Assembly (NCBI GenBank): GCA_031271785.1
Contig: JAISUZ010000112.1
Span: forward strand, 1 to 64,000
DNA length: 64,000 bases
Reading direction: 5' to 3'
From: Fibrobacter sp.
GTDB taxonomy: Bacteria > Fibrobacterota > Fibrobacteria > Fibrobacterales > Fibrobacteraceae
Numbering within the stretch: the stretch's first letter is position 1; each line of letters starts with the position of its first letter. Shown here piece after piece: positions 8,040 through 16,511 of the stretch. The translations under genes and the position numbers were made by a program. A model generated the notes under the pieces. That model ran no database searches. It saw nothing but the letters and a program-made list of their open reading frames with translations, and was not told the origin of the DNA.

Positions 8040-9058
8040 ATTTGAAACTCATACTCGGACTATTGGCATTCGGGCTCTCGGCAGCACTCGCGCAGCAAGC
8101 GGCACCCGACACTTCCGCAGCAACGGAAGAGGTCAAGAAAAACGGACTTTACTATCAAGACACGCTTGATAAAATGAAATCCGAAATCCCCCCGAACGCT
8201 TACGATCTTCTTTTATTGCACAGCGAAGCGGAAGCACAGGCAGCCGAACTGATCTCGCTTGAAAAAAATGCGCCGAAGCGGATGAAAAACACAAGCACGC
8301 AAGCAATCATCATCGCCGGTAACACCAAGGCCTGTTCGCTTTACGTGGAAATTTTACGGAAGCAAATCGAAACGCAAAAAGCCCGGGAACGGATCGCCGC
8401 AAACTGGGCAAAGCGTCTGCAAACCATGGACGATATTGAAGCGACTCAGGAATTGATCGGCGAAGCCCGGAGCGGCCGCGTCTCGAACCTTGCCGCCGAC
8501 CTGGATGCCGAACGCCTTCGCCTCGCCCAAACGAGTGAAGACTTAAAATCTACGGAGCAAGCGGCGAAAGACCGCGAAGCCGCGCTTCAAAAAGCGCTGG
8601 ACGAAGAGCGGAAAAAAGCCGAAGCGCGCCAGCAAGAAGCGAGAAACCGGTTGAACGAATTGCAATCCCGGCTGATTCAAGTCACGCAGGATGCCCGCGG
8701 CATTATTCTTTCCATGTCGGATATTCTTTTTGATGTGAACAAAGCAACGCTGAAAGATGATTTGAAAGAAAGCCTCGCAAAAATTGCCGGGATTCTTTCG
8801 GTTTATCAGGAACTCAACGTTTCCGTGGAAGGGCACACCGATAACACCGGTACCGATGCTTACAACATGAAACTTTCCGAACAGCGCGCCCAAAATGTGA
8901 AAGACTATTTGGTTTCGCAAGGCATTGATGCCTCACGCCTTTCTTCGAAAGGGCTCGGAAAAACCATGCCTGTGGCAACCAACGATACGAAAGAAGGCCG
9001 TCAGAAAAACCGCCGTGTGGATTTGGTGATTCAAGACAAGCTCCTTCTTGAAAAGTAG
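8036..9058 (+). CDS. OmpA-family peptidoglycan-binding protein
   Basis: 340 residues. Cleavable signal peptide (MNLKLILGLLAFGLSAALAQ), a long helical/coiled-coil middle (about 70-220, rich in KAREALQKALDEE-type heptads), and a C-terminal OmpA domain (about 225-335) with VEGHTDNTGTDAYNMKLSEQ and GKTMPVATNDTKEGRQKNRR, the residues that bind diaminopimelate. No N-terminal beta-barrel, so it is a periplasmic or anchored envelope linker. Overlaps the upstream DUF4398 lipoprotein gene by 4 bp. Confidence 0.92.
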   Translation: MNLKLILGLLAFGLSAALAQQAAPDTSAATEEVKKNGLYYQDTLDKMKSEIPPNAYDLLLLHSEAEAQAAELISLEKNAPKRMKNTSTQAIIIAGNTKACSLYVEILRKQIETQKARERIAANWAKRLQTMDDIEATQELIGEARSGRVSNLAADLDAERLRLAQTSEDLKSTEQAAKDREAALQKALDEERKKAEARQQEARNRLNELQSRLIQVTQDARGIILSMSDILFDVNKATLKDDLKESLAKIAGILSVYQELNVSVEGHTDNTGTDAYNMKLSEQRAQNVKDYLVSQGIDASRLSSKGLGKTMPVATNDTKEGRQKNRRVDLVIQDKLLLEK

Positions 9059-9065
9059 AGGATTC

Positions 9066-9266
9066 GTGGCAAAAATTGTTTCCGCCATGGAAATGCGCCA
9101 AAATTTCGGAAACCTCCTGAATCAGGTCGCATTGACGAACGAAGAAATTGTAATTGAGCGCGCCGGAAAACCTCTGGCGCGTCTTGTGAACGTACACGAA
9201 AAAGAAAGTGAAAAACTGGATTTTCGTGACATTGGAAAACTCCCGAGTAGCATTTGGGAGTCGTAA
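9066..9266 (+). CDS. Orphan Phd/YefM-family antitoxin
   Basis: 66 residues from the GTG at 9066, with AGAGGA about 5 nt upstream; a longer ATG frame from 9048 overlaps the OmpA gene. The N-terminus VSAMEMRQNFGNLLNQV and ERAGKPLARLVN match the DNA-binding region of Phd/YefM antitoxins, which repress their own operon and neutralise a partner toxin. No RelE, Doc or PIN toxin is adjacent: the next gene is a cellulase. It may be a solitary regulator or the relic of a toxin-antitoxin pair. Confidence 0.82.
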   Translation: MAKIVSAMEMRQNFGNLLNQVALTNEEIVIERAGKPLARLVNVHEKESEKLDFRDIGKLPSSIWES

Positions 9267-9296
9267 ATAGGATATTATCAATACGGAGATTAACGG

Positions 9297-11489
9297 ATGA
9301 AAAAGTGGCTCGGATTTCTTTTCTTGAATGTCGGCGTTCTTTGGGCGCAGGCGCTTACCGATTTTATTGTGGTCGACCAATTCGGTTACCGGCCGGAGGC
9401 GGAAAAAACGGCGGTGATCCGCTCGCCTCAGGAAGGGGGCGACGCGGCTCCGGATTTTTCTCCGGGGATGCTCTACCAGGTGATTGACGAAGCGACAGGC
9501 AATCCGGTTTTTGAAGGCGCGCCGGCGCTATTTAACGAAGGCGAAACCGACTCCATTTCGGGCGATAAGATTTGGTGGTTTGATTTTTCTCCGGTGACGG
9601 CACCCGGGCGTTACTACGTTTTGGATTCAGCAAAAAATATCCGATCGTTTTCATTTTCGATTGCAAACGATGTGTATAACGAAACGTTAAAACATGCAAT
9701 GCGCGTATTCTTTTATCAGCGTGCCGGGGTTGAAAAAACAGCCGCATTTGCCGGTGCCGATTGGGCGGACGGCGCGAGCCATATAAAACAGCGGCAAGAC
9801 ATTCATGCCACCATTTACAGCGATAGTCTCAATACGGCGACGGCGAGAGATTTAAGCGGCGCCTGGTATGATGCCGGAGATTACAACAAATACACGGCAT
9901 GGACGGCGAATTATGTAGAACAAATGCTTTCTATGTATTTGGAACGGCCCCAAGCATTCACCGATGATTACGGAATTCCGGAATCGGGGAACGGTGTGCC
10001 GGACTTAATCGATGAAACCAAATGGGGAATGGATTGGATTTTAAAAATGCAAAACCCCGACGGTTCGGTATTAAGCGTAGTCGGTTTAGCAAGCGGCTCT
10101 CCGCCCTCGTCGGTTTCCGGAGCGAGCTATTACGGACCGGCAAATACCACCGCCACTTTGTCTGCAGTCAAAGCATTTGCCCTCGGTGCAATCGTGTTCC
10201 GCTATTTGGGCAATACCGCTTACGCCGATACGTTAACGGTTGCGGCAGTACACGCCTGGAACTGGGCGGCGGCAAATCCGGATTCTGTTTTTCACAACAA
10301 CTGCGGTGAAGCCTGGAACAAAAGCAATTGCCCCAATTACGACTCTCGCGGTTTAGCGGCCGGCGACCAGGAACTTACCGACGATTGGGATAAAGTAGCG
10401 CTTCGTATGAGTGCCGCACTTTATATGTTTGAGATAACGGGCGATGCCTCTTATGTAACCATTTTCGAAAATGGTTTTGCGGAACTTCCGTTTACGTTAT
10501 GGGGCGGTTCTTTTATGGATCAATACCGCCATGATCAACATTTGATGATGCTCCGTTATTTGGAAAACCCTCGTATCACTTCCACTTTCAAAGAAAGTTT
10601 AAAACCTAAAATGAATACCGGATTCAAGCGCGCCGGAGATTTTGCCGGCGCGATCGGAACGGATGGCTACCGCTCTTTTATCAAAGCTTACAATTGGGGC
10701 TCCAACAAATACAAATCCGATTACGGCGTGATTTTTTATCTGTGGGCGGAACATAATTTGGACCCTTCTCAAAACGAGACCTATTTCAAAACCGCCGAAG
10801 AATACTTGCATTACATTCACGGCGTAAATCCGTTTAATATGGTTTACCTCTCCAACATGAACAACCTCGGCGCCTCTAAAAGCTTAACCGAAATTTATCA
10901 TAGCTGGTTTGACCATTACAGCGCCAAATGGGATAAAGTAACCGATTCCACCACAGGCCCCGCACCCGGATTTTTAGCGGGCGGTCCCAATGCGAGCTTT
11001 AAGTGGGATGCTTGCTGTGACGGACAAACTTGCGGCGGCGCGGCAAATAACGCCATGTGTTTCTCGGAAGAACTCCCGAAAGACCTCCCGGCGGCAAAAA
11101 TGTACAAGGATTTCAACACAAGCTGGCCGCTCAATTCCTGGGAAATCACGGAACCGAGCATGGGATATCAGCTCTCTTATGTCCGTCTGATTTCCAAGTT
11201 TGTAGAAGAAAGAGGCGAACCGCTCCGCATTCCGAAAAAACAGCAAAAACCGAACGCACCGGCGGCATGGAGCTTCTCTATGACTCAGAACCACCGGCAA
11301 TTGAATCTTTCGAGCAGCCGTAACATGGAACGCGTCGAGATTTTTGATGTGCGCCACCGCAAAGTGCTTTCGCAAACGGCAAATTCAACCCAAGTCTCGC
11401 TGAATGTATCCGGCGTAGCTCCGGGAGTGTATTTCGTGAAAGTGCTTTCCGGAAACCGTTACGAAATCCGGTCGCTGCTATTGCGCTAA
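9297..11489 (+). CDS. GH9 endoglucanase with T9SS-like C-terminal domain
   Basis: 730 residues, secreted. Signal peptide 1-18 (ending VLWAQA); CelD_N immunoglobulin-like domain about 20-120 (DQFGYRPEAEKTAVI); GH9 (alpha/alpha)6 catalytic domain about 130-640 with the base motif DAGDYNKY (Asp192/Asp195) and a C-terminal acid in SWEITEPSMGYQ (Glu619 likely, Glu616 possible). The last about 70 residues (VEIFDVRHRKVLS ... LNVSGVAPGVYFVKVLSG) resemble the sorting domain of type IX secretion substrates. Hydrolyses internal beta-1,4 bonds in cellulose. GGAG precedes the ATG. The sorting assignment is by pattern and was not tested by search. Confidence 0.9.
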   Translation: MKKWLGFLFLNVGVLWAQALTDFIVVDQFGYRPEAEKTAVIRSPQEGGDAAPDFSPGMLYQVIDEATGNPVFEGAPALFNEGETDSISGDKIWWFDFSPVTAPGRYYVLDSAKNIRSFSFSIANDVYNETLKHAMRVFFYQRAGVEKTAAFAGADWADGASHIKQRQDIHATIYSDSLNTATARDLSGAWYDAGDYNKYTAWTANYVEQMLSMYLERPQAFTDDYGIPESGNGVPDLIDETKWGMDWILKMQNPDGSVLSVVGLASGSPPSSVSGASYYGPANTTATLSAVKAFALGAIVFRYLGNTAYADTLTVAAVHAWNWAAANPDSVFHNNCGEAWNKSNCPNYDSRGLAAGDQELTDDWDKVALRMSAALYMFEITGDASYVTIFENGFAELPFTLWGGSFMDQYRHDQHLMMLRYLENPRITSTFKESLKPKMNTGFKRAGDFAGAIGTDGYRSFIKAYNWGSNKYKSDYGVIFYLWAEHNLDPSQNETYFKTAEEYLHYIHGVNPFNMVYLSNMNNLGASKSLTEIYHSWFDHYSAKWDKVTDSTTGPAPGFLAGGPNASFKWDACCDGQTCGGAANNAMCFSEELPKDLPAAKMYKDFNTSWPLNSWEITEPSMGYQLSYVRLISKFVEERGEPLRIPKKQQKPNAPAAWSFSMTQNHRQLNLSSSRNMERVEIFDVRHRKVLSQTANSTQVSLNVSGVAPGVYFVKVLSGNRYEIRSLLLR

Positions 11490-11505
11490 GGAAACATTTT
11501 CAACA

Positions 11506-11880
11506 ATGGCGCTCAAAGGTTTTATAACCGTTTTGTTCCTGATTTGTTCCAACGCATTTATGATGTTCGCCTGGTACGGACATTTACGGCTCAAAGATTG
11601 GAAATGGTTTGAATCGTTGCCCTTGTTCGGCGTGATCGCGTTCAGCTGGGGCATCGCCTTTTTTGAATATTGTTTTCAAGTGCCCGCAAACCGCATCGGC
11701 TACGCACACAACGGCGGCCCCTTTTCTCTCCTGCAGCTGAAAGTGATTCAGGAAGTCATTACCCTCACGGTATTTGTCGCGTTCAGTACGCTGTTTTTCA
11801 AAAGCGAAACGTTCCGCCTCAACTATTTCATCGGCTTCATTTTTCTGGTGCTTGCGGTCTATTTCATTTTTAAGAAATAA
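11506..11880 (+). CDS. DUF486 family small membrane protein
   Basis: 124 residues with four predicted membrane helices (about 5-22, 38-55, 78-97, 104-121). The stretch FAWYGHLRL and the loop EYCFQVPANRIGYAHNGGPF followed by QLKVIQE are the DUF486 (COG3169) hallmark, a group related to small drug/metabolite transporters. Substrate unknown. AAGGAA precedes the start; it follows the GH9 gene by 16 bp and may be co-transcribed with it. Confidence 0.88.
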   Translation: MALKGFITVLFLICSNAFMMFAWYGHLRLKDWKWFESLPLFGVIAFSWGIAFFEYCFQVPANRIGYAHNGGPFSLLQLKVIQEVITLTVFVAFSTLFFKSETFRLNYFIGFIFLVLAVYFIFKK

Positions 11881-11890
11881 GGGCGTGCCC
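11881..11890 (+). repeat. Isolated terminal motif of the composite repeat
   Basis: GGGCGTGCCC, the self-complementary end of the composite repeats, begins on the base after the DUF486 stop codon. Nothing else of the repeat follows. The placement, directly behind a stop codon, is the same as for full copies at 3561, 38373 and 40992. Confidence 0.6.
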
Positions 11891-11977
11891 AAAATCCGGA
11901 GTATCTATTGTCTGCGCACCGACTTTGTTCCCGAACGCTCCGTAACTCAAAGGGCAATAATTTATACATTATCTTCT

Positions 11978-13447
11978 ATGAAAAAGTGGTTCTTTATTTT
12001 GTCGGTTTTTCTCTTTTCTTTCGGGTTTCTTTGGGCGGAGGAAACTCCCGCTGAAACGGCTCCGGACAAACACGGCGTTTGGATCAAACTGGACGGCGAT
12101 GTGGATCCCGGCATGGCTGATTTTGTCAAGCGCGCGATTCGTGAAGCGGTTGAGAAAAAGCCCGATTATATCCTTTTTGAAATTAATACTTTCGGCGGAA
12201 GGCTTGATGCGGCTTACGATATTGTCGATACTATTACGGGAATCAAGAATATCAAAACCGTTTCCCTGGTGCGGCAGAAAGCGATCAGCGCGGGTGCGTT
12301 AATCGCTCTCGCGAGTAAAGAACTTTATATGCTTCCGGGCACGACCATCGGGGACTGCGCGCCCATTGTTCAAGGGAGCGACGGCACGCCGACCATCGTC
12401 GGTGAAAAAATTCAATCCCCGCTCCGCGCCAAATTCCGCAACCTCGCTCAGCAAAACCATTATCCCGAACTTTTAAGCGAGTCGATGGTTTCTCCGGATT
12501 TGGAAGTTCTCGAACTCACTCGCGGCGATTCCACGCTCGTGATCGAAGGCAAGCATTACGCCAAGCTTTCGGAAAAGGAAAAAGCGTCTTGGGGTTCTCC
12601 CAAAATTCTCGTGGCGGCCGGAGACCTTCTCACCATGACGGACAAAGAAGCGACTCAACTCGGGTTTTCGAAAGCGACCGTGAATAGCAAAGAGGAACTC
12701 GAAGAGAAACTGCTGATCATTCACCAAAGTTCCGTAGAAATTACCTGGTCGGAAAAACTCGCTCGCTTTATCGGCGCGATTTCGGGGATTCTTCTTATTG
12801 TCGGTTTCGGTGCGCTTTATCTTGAATTCAAAACGCCCGGCTTTGGGATTTTCGGTATTATCGGGATTACTGCCATTGCGATTGTTTTCCTCGGGCAATA
12901 TTCCGGCGGGCTTCACAATTACCTGCCGCTGATTCTCCTGATTATCGGCATGATTCTTTTTGTGCTTGAAATCTTTGTTCTTCCCGGTACTTTTGTGTTC
13001 GGCGTTCTCGGTATCGGTTTCATGATGGCCGCGCTCGCGATTACTTTTCAGGATGTCGCGCTCCCCGGATTTCTTTCGAACTTGACGCAAGGGGCTGCGC
13101 CCTGGCTTCGCGGACTCTTTTATGTGATGTTCACGGCGGTCCTCGCGCTTGCGCTCCCGCTCCTTGCCACGCGTTACTTGCTCCCGCGGCTTCCCCAAAA
13201 GTGGAGCCCGATTTTGCACGCCGACTTGGAAGATTCTCATTCCCCCACCGAAGCGGTTACCGCGCTTCATGTCGGTGATTCGGGGATTGCAAAAACCATG
13301 CTGCGCCCGGTGGGGCACGGTGAATTTAACGGCGAGTTATTCGATGTCAATACCCGCGGCGGAGAAATTATCGAAGCCGGTACGCCGATTAAAATTACCG
13401 CGATTCTCGAAGGGCGCATTTGGGTCGCGGCAGATAAAAACGGGTGA
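11978..13447 (+). CDS. NfeD-family membrane serine protease (ClpP-like)
   Basis: 489 residues. Signal peptide (MKKWFFILSVFLFSFGFLWA), a periplasmic ClpP/crotonase-like domain (about 30-235) with NTFGGRLDAAYDIVDT and the nucleophile serine in QKAISAGALIALAS, then four to five membrane helices (about 265-400), then a C-terminal OB-fold NfeD domain (about 425-489, GDSGIAKTMLRPVGHGEF). This is the long NfeD1b architecture, which in other bacteria is encoded beside stomatin/slipin genes and cleaves them; no slipin gene is adjacent here. The ATG at 11978 is chosen because a signal peptide follows. Confidence 0.9.
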   Translation: MKKWFFILSVFLFSFGFLWAEETPAETAPDKHGVWIKLDGDVDPGMADFVKRAIREAVEKKPDYILFEINTFGGRLDAAYDIVDTITGIKNIKTVSLVRQKAISAGALIALASKELYMLPGTTIGDCAPIVQGSDGTPTIVGEKIQSPLRAKFRNLAQQNHYPELLSESMVSPDLEVLELTRGDSTLVIEGKHYAKLSEKEKASWGSPKILVAAGDLLTMTDKEATQLGFSKATVNSKEELEEKLLIIHQSSVEITWSEKLARFIGAISGILLIVGFGALYLEFKTPGFGIFGIIGITAIAIVFLGQYSGGLHNYLPLILLIIGMILFVLEIFVLPGTFVFGVLGIGFMMAALAITFQDVALPGFLSNLTQGAAPWLRGLFYVMFTAVLALALPLLATRYLLPRLPQKWSPILHADLEDSHSPTEAVTALHVGDSGIAKTMLRPVGHGEFNGELFDVNTRGGEIIEAGTPIKITAILEGRIWVAADKNG

Positions 13448-13511
13448 ACCGGACACAAAACGGGTATTATTTTAAACCGGAAATCCTCGCGGATCGTTAG
13501 AGTGAACTGCT

Positions 13512-13549
13512 TATATGGGTGGTTCCGGCCCCTCCGGATCCACCATATA
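13512..13549. terminator. Strong hairpin downstream of the NfeD gene
   Basis: TATATGGGTGGTTCCGG pairs with CCGGATCCACCATATA around a CCCCT loop, with one bulged G and one mismatch. There is no T tract, so it may act as a factor-dependent terminator, an RNA-stabilising 3' end, or a protein site. Confidence 0.5.
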
Positions 13550-13640
13550 AAACATTTACGTTGTAGCAAAAAAGTTTTTATTAAGTTTTATTTCAATAAG
13601 TTCATCATTGCGTATTGCAATAATATGCGTAGGAGTCATT

Positions 13641-14747
13641 ATGGCAAAGCTTAATTTTGAAGTCTATAACCCCGGAAGCAAATCTGTTTTTGCAGTCACT
13701 TCAACAATAATTGAAGGGCCAACGGAAGTGGCGCTCATCGACGCCCAGTTTCAAAGCAATGACGCCAAAATGGTGGCGGAAAAAATCAAGTCCAAAAATA
13801 AGAAATTGACTTTTGTCTTTATAAGTCATAGCGATCCGGATTATTATTTCGGATTGGAGGCGATAAAAGACGCGTTCCCGGATGTAAAGATCATCGCCAC
13901 TCAAAAGGTGCATGACGCTATTTCTGGGTCCATGGACGATAAGCTCGCTTACTGGGGGGCCATTTTAAAAGACAATGCTCCGCGGCAATTGATTTTACCG
14001 GAAATAACCGATCAGCCGGAAATTTCGGTAGATGGCGTTCAAATTGCGATCAGAGACGGCTATTTGTGGGTTCCATCGGAAAAAACCGTTCTCGGCGGCG
14101 TTCTGGTTGATAGTGGCATGCACATCTGGCTTGCCGATAGCCAAAGCCAGGAGTCCCGCGAAAAATGGATCAAGGTGTTAGACGGCATGATCGCGCTGAA
14201 TCCTGAGAATGTGATTGCAGGACACTTTTGGGGCGATTACAAAAAAGGAACGGAAAGCGTCTCTTTTACCAAAAAATATATAGGAGATTTTAATAATGCC
14301 GCCGAAAGATCAAAGAACGCGGAAGAATTGATCTCAATGATGAAAGAAAAGTATAAAAACCTGCCGGGCGAAGATAGCCTGACATTCAGCGCCAAAGTGA
14401 TTAAAAACGAGGCCAAATGGCCGGCAGTTCCCGCTTTTCCGGGAGTAGGAAAAAAAGTGGAAGTCAATTTCGGAGAAGCCGTATTTATGCTGCAATTCCA
14501 CGATGAAACCAAGATGTCTTACGTAGGCACTTCCGGAGCCTATAAAGGGGCGACGGACTCGGTTGTATATAAAGCGGTAGAAATAAGATCCGGATTATAC
14601 ATGGTTTATTGGACTGAAAGCACAAAAACGATGGTCGTCCATATTGAAGACTATGAGAGAGGACAAGTTTATACCAACATCGCGAACATGGACGGAAGTT
14701 TCCTTCACATGAGCGGAACTTTAAGGGTGGCGGGAGATATAAAGTAA
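13641..14747 (+). CDS. Divergent MBL-fold protein with MoaF-like C-terminal domain
   Basis: 368 residues. Residues 1-215 follow the metallo-beta-lactamase fold (VALIDAQFQSND, FVFISHSDPDYYFG, ATQKVHDAI, VLVDSGMHIWLADS, NVIAGHFWGDY). The metal motif HxHxDH is degenerate: His63 is followed by Asp65, Asp67 and Tyr68. The last about 100 residues (GKKVEVNFGEAVFMLQF ... TNIANMDGSFLHMSGTLRV) look like a lipocalin-like MoaF domain. No signal peptide; probably cytosolic. AGGAG at 13631 sets the start at 13641. Its bases are more AT-rich than its neighbours'. Substrate unknown. Confidence 0.72.
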   Translation: MAKLNFEVYNPGSKSVFAVTSTIIEGPTEVALIDAQFQSNDAKMVAEKIKSKNKKLTFVFISHSDPDYYFGLEAIKDAFPDVKIIATQKVHDAISGSMDDKLAYWGAILKDNAPRQLILPEITDQPEISVDGVQIAIRDGYLWVPSEKTVLGGVLVDSGMHIWLADSQSQESREKWIKVLDGMIALNPENVIAGHFWGDYKKGTESVSFTKKYIGDFNNAAERSKNAEELISMMKEKYKNLPGEDSLTFSAKVIKNEAKWPAVPAFPGVGKKVEVNFGEAVFMLQFHDETKMSYVGTSGAYKGATDSVVYKAVEIRSGLYMVYWTESTKTMVVHIEDYERGQVYTNIANMDGSFLHMSGTLRVAGDIK

Positions 14748-15000
14748 TCCGGCTTTGACATTCATTCGAGCTTCATCAGCTCTTGTTTCTATGTAAAAGT
14801 CGTCATTCAATTGACGATTTTTACAAAAATTTTGTCAATATAAATACTTTTTCTTTATACAAAATCATTAACCGACGGCTCTTGCATTATAGAGCGATGC
14901 CGCAAGCAGTGAGAACTCCGTACCCTGTTTCTCTGTCATTCCCCATTTCCAATCCCCGGTGTTTCATACCTGAAGAACTCAATTTTTATATGTTTGAAAC
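14748..15000. other. Intergenic with terminator, no gene
   Basis: AT-rich. Besides the terminator at 14793-14824, a small hairpin GCTCT/AGAGC stands at 14878-14895. I see no gene or repeat-family module in it. Confidence 0.5.
14793..14824 (+). terminator. Rho-independent terminator of the MBL-fold gene
   Basis: GTAAAAGTCGTCA (14793-14805) pairs with TGACGATTTTTAC (14812-14824) across a 6-nt loop: 13 pairs with one G-T wobble, and the T-rich arm supplies the U tract. It lies 45 bp after the stop codon of the MBL-fold gene. Confidence 0.7.
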
Positions 15001-15843
15001 ATGAAAAAAACAGATACCTGGTATAAAGCAAAGGGCTCATGCCCCGCAGAAGAATATGAAATGGCAAGTTACTTTCTTTTTGATGCCGGCGTACAAACCC
15101 TCGAAGAATTAGAGACAAACGAAGGAAAGATATTTTTCTGTTTTTATACGGCAAGTGCGGAGGACCGGGCGCGGATTGTGGCGCAGTTTCCGCAATATCA
15201 TTTTGAACTTTTTGAAGAACCCGCGCGCGATTGGGATTTGTGGTGGCGCGAGCGTGCGCAGCCTGTGGCGGTGAGTCCTCATTTGTATGTACGCCCGCCC
15301 TGGGTTGCTTTTGAAAATCCGGAAGCCATTATTTTGGAACTCGAAGCAAAAACCGCCTTCGGTACCGGAGAACACGCCACGACTTCGCTTACGGCAACTT
15401 TGATGGAGTCGATTCCGCTTCAGGGAAAAACTCTTTTGGATGTGGGCACCGGCACCGGCATTTTAGCGATGTTTGCGCGCCGTCGCGGCGCGCATCTGGC
15501 CGTAGGGACTGAAATTGATCCGCTCGCCATTCCCTGTATCGCCGAGAATTTTGAACGCAACGGCTTTACGGAAAGCGGCTGTGTTCTCGGTTTTTTGGAT
15601 GCTTTTAAGGAATCGGTAAAATTCGATATTATTGTGTGCAACATGATCCGGAGCGAACTCTGGGTGATCCGCGAAGAGATTATGCAGCACTTGGCTCCGG
15701 ACGGGTTTCTTATTTTATCCGGACAACTCGCGCAGGAAAAGCATTATATTTTAGATTGGTTCCGCGAAGAGAACATGGAAATCGCCGAAGAACAAACGCG
15801 GGATGAATGGTGGGCGGTTTCCGCACAAAAGAAAGGAGTCTGA
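15001..15843 (+). CDS. prmA: Ribosomal protein L11 methyltransferase PrmA
   Basis: 280 residues. The C-terminal Rossmann-fold methyltransferase domain shows the PrmA block KTAFGTGEHATTSLTATLME and the SAM-binding motif LLDVGTGTGILAMFA, followed by GTEIDPLAI; IIVCNMIRSEL replaces the usual NIL motif. The N-terminal about 110 residues form the divergent L11-recognition domain. Methylates ribosomal protein L11 in the cytosol. First gene of a likely prmA-nitroreductase-hemE operon; the stop codon is 1 bp before the next ATG. Confidence 0.9.
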   Translation: MKKTDTWYKAKGSCPAEEYEMASYFLFDAGVQTLEELETNEGKIFFCFYTASAEDRARIVAQFPQYHFELFEEPARDWDLWWRERAQPVAVSPHLYVRPPWVAFENPEAIILELEAKTAFGTGEHATTSLTATLMESIPLQGKTLLDVGTGTGILAMFARRRGAHLAVGTEIDPLAIPCIAENFERNGFTESGCVLGFLDAFKESVKFDIIVCNMIRSELWVIREEIMQHLAPDGFLILSGQLAQEKHYILDWFREENMEIAEEQTRDEWWAVSAQKKGV

Positions 15844-15844
15844 G

Positions 15845-16510
15845 ATGAATCCGGTTTTGCAAGCAATTCAATCCAGAAAAAGCATTCGCGAATTTTCGGA
15901 AGTTCCGGTTTCCGAAGAGATTATCCGGGAAATCTTGGAAACGGCCGCCCGCGCGCCTTCCAGCAAAAACACACAACCCTGGAAATTATTTCTCGTGACC
16001 GGAAATGCGCTTTCCGCTCTCCGCGAAGATTACGGTAGAGCGTTTGACGAGCGTAAAGAACCGGAACTTGAATTAAGCAATACGTTGTTTCCGGCTTACC
16101 GCGACCGTGCCATGAATTTGGGCAAGGCGATTTTTGCGCATAAAGGAATTTTGCGGGAAGATAAAGAAAAACGGCGGCTTCACGACCGCGCGAATTTTGA
16201 GTTTTTCAATGCGCCTCAGATTTTTATGCTCGCGGTGAATAAAGAGGCGTACCACGAAATTACTCTGATGGACTGCGGCATTTTTGCCTCTTACCTGATG
16301 CTTGCGATTCACGGCGCGGAACTCGGTTGTTGTCCGCAAACCAGTACCATCATTTATCCGAGTATTCTCCGGAAACATATTCCCCATTCCGAAGATTTGC
16401 GTTTCCTTATGATTTTCCCGTTCGGAAAACCGCGCGAGGGGAGTCGCCTTAACGAGTTTCACACCGAGCGCGAACCGGTTGCCTCCTGGTTTACGGAAGT
16501 CCGGGATTAG
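15845..16510 (+). CDS. Nitroreductase family FMN oxidoreductase
   Basis: 221 residues. The N-terminus VLQAIQSRKSIREFSE and AARAPSSKNTQPWKLFLV form the FMN-binding signature of the nitroreductase superfamily, and GIFASYLMLAIHGAELGCCP is the second conserved helix. Reduces nitro or quinone compounds with NAD(P)H; the natural substrate is not evident. GGAGTC before the ATG at 15845 sets the start. It lies between prmA and hemE. Confidence 0.9.
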   Translation: MNPVLQAIQSRKSIREFSEVPVSEEIIREILETAARAPSSKNTQPWKLFLVTGNALSALREDYGRAFDERKEPELELSNTLFPAYRDRAMNLGKAIFAHKGILREDKEKRRLHDRANFEFFNAPQIFMLAVNKEAYHEITLMDCGIFASYLMLAIHGAELGCCPQTSTIIYPSILRKHIPHSEDLRFLMIFPFGKPREGSRLNEFHTEREPVASWFTEVRD

Positions 16511-16511
16511 A

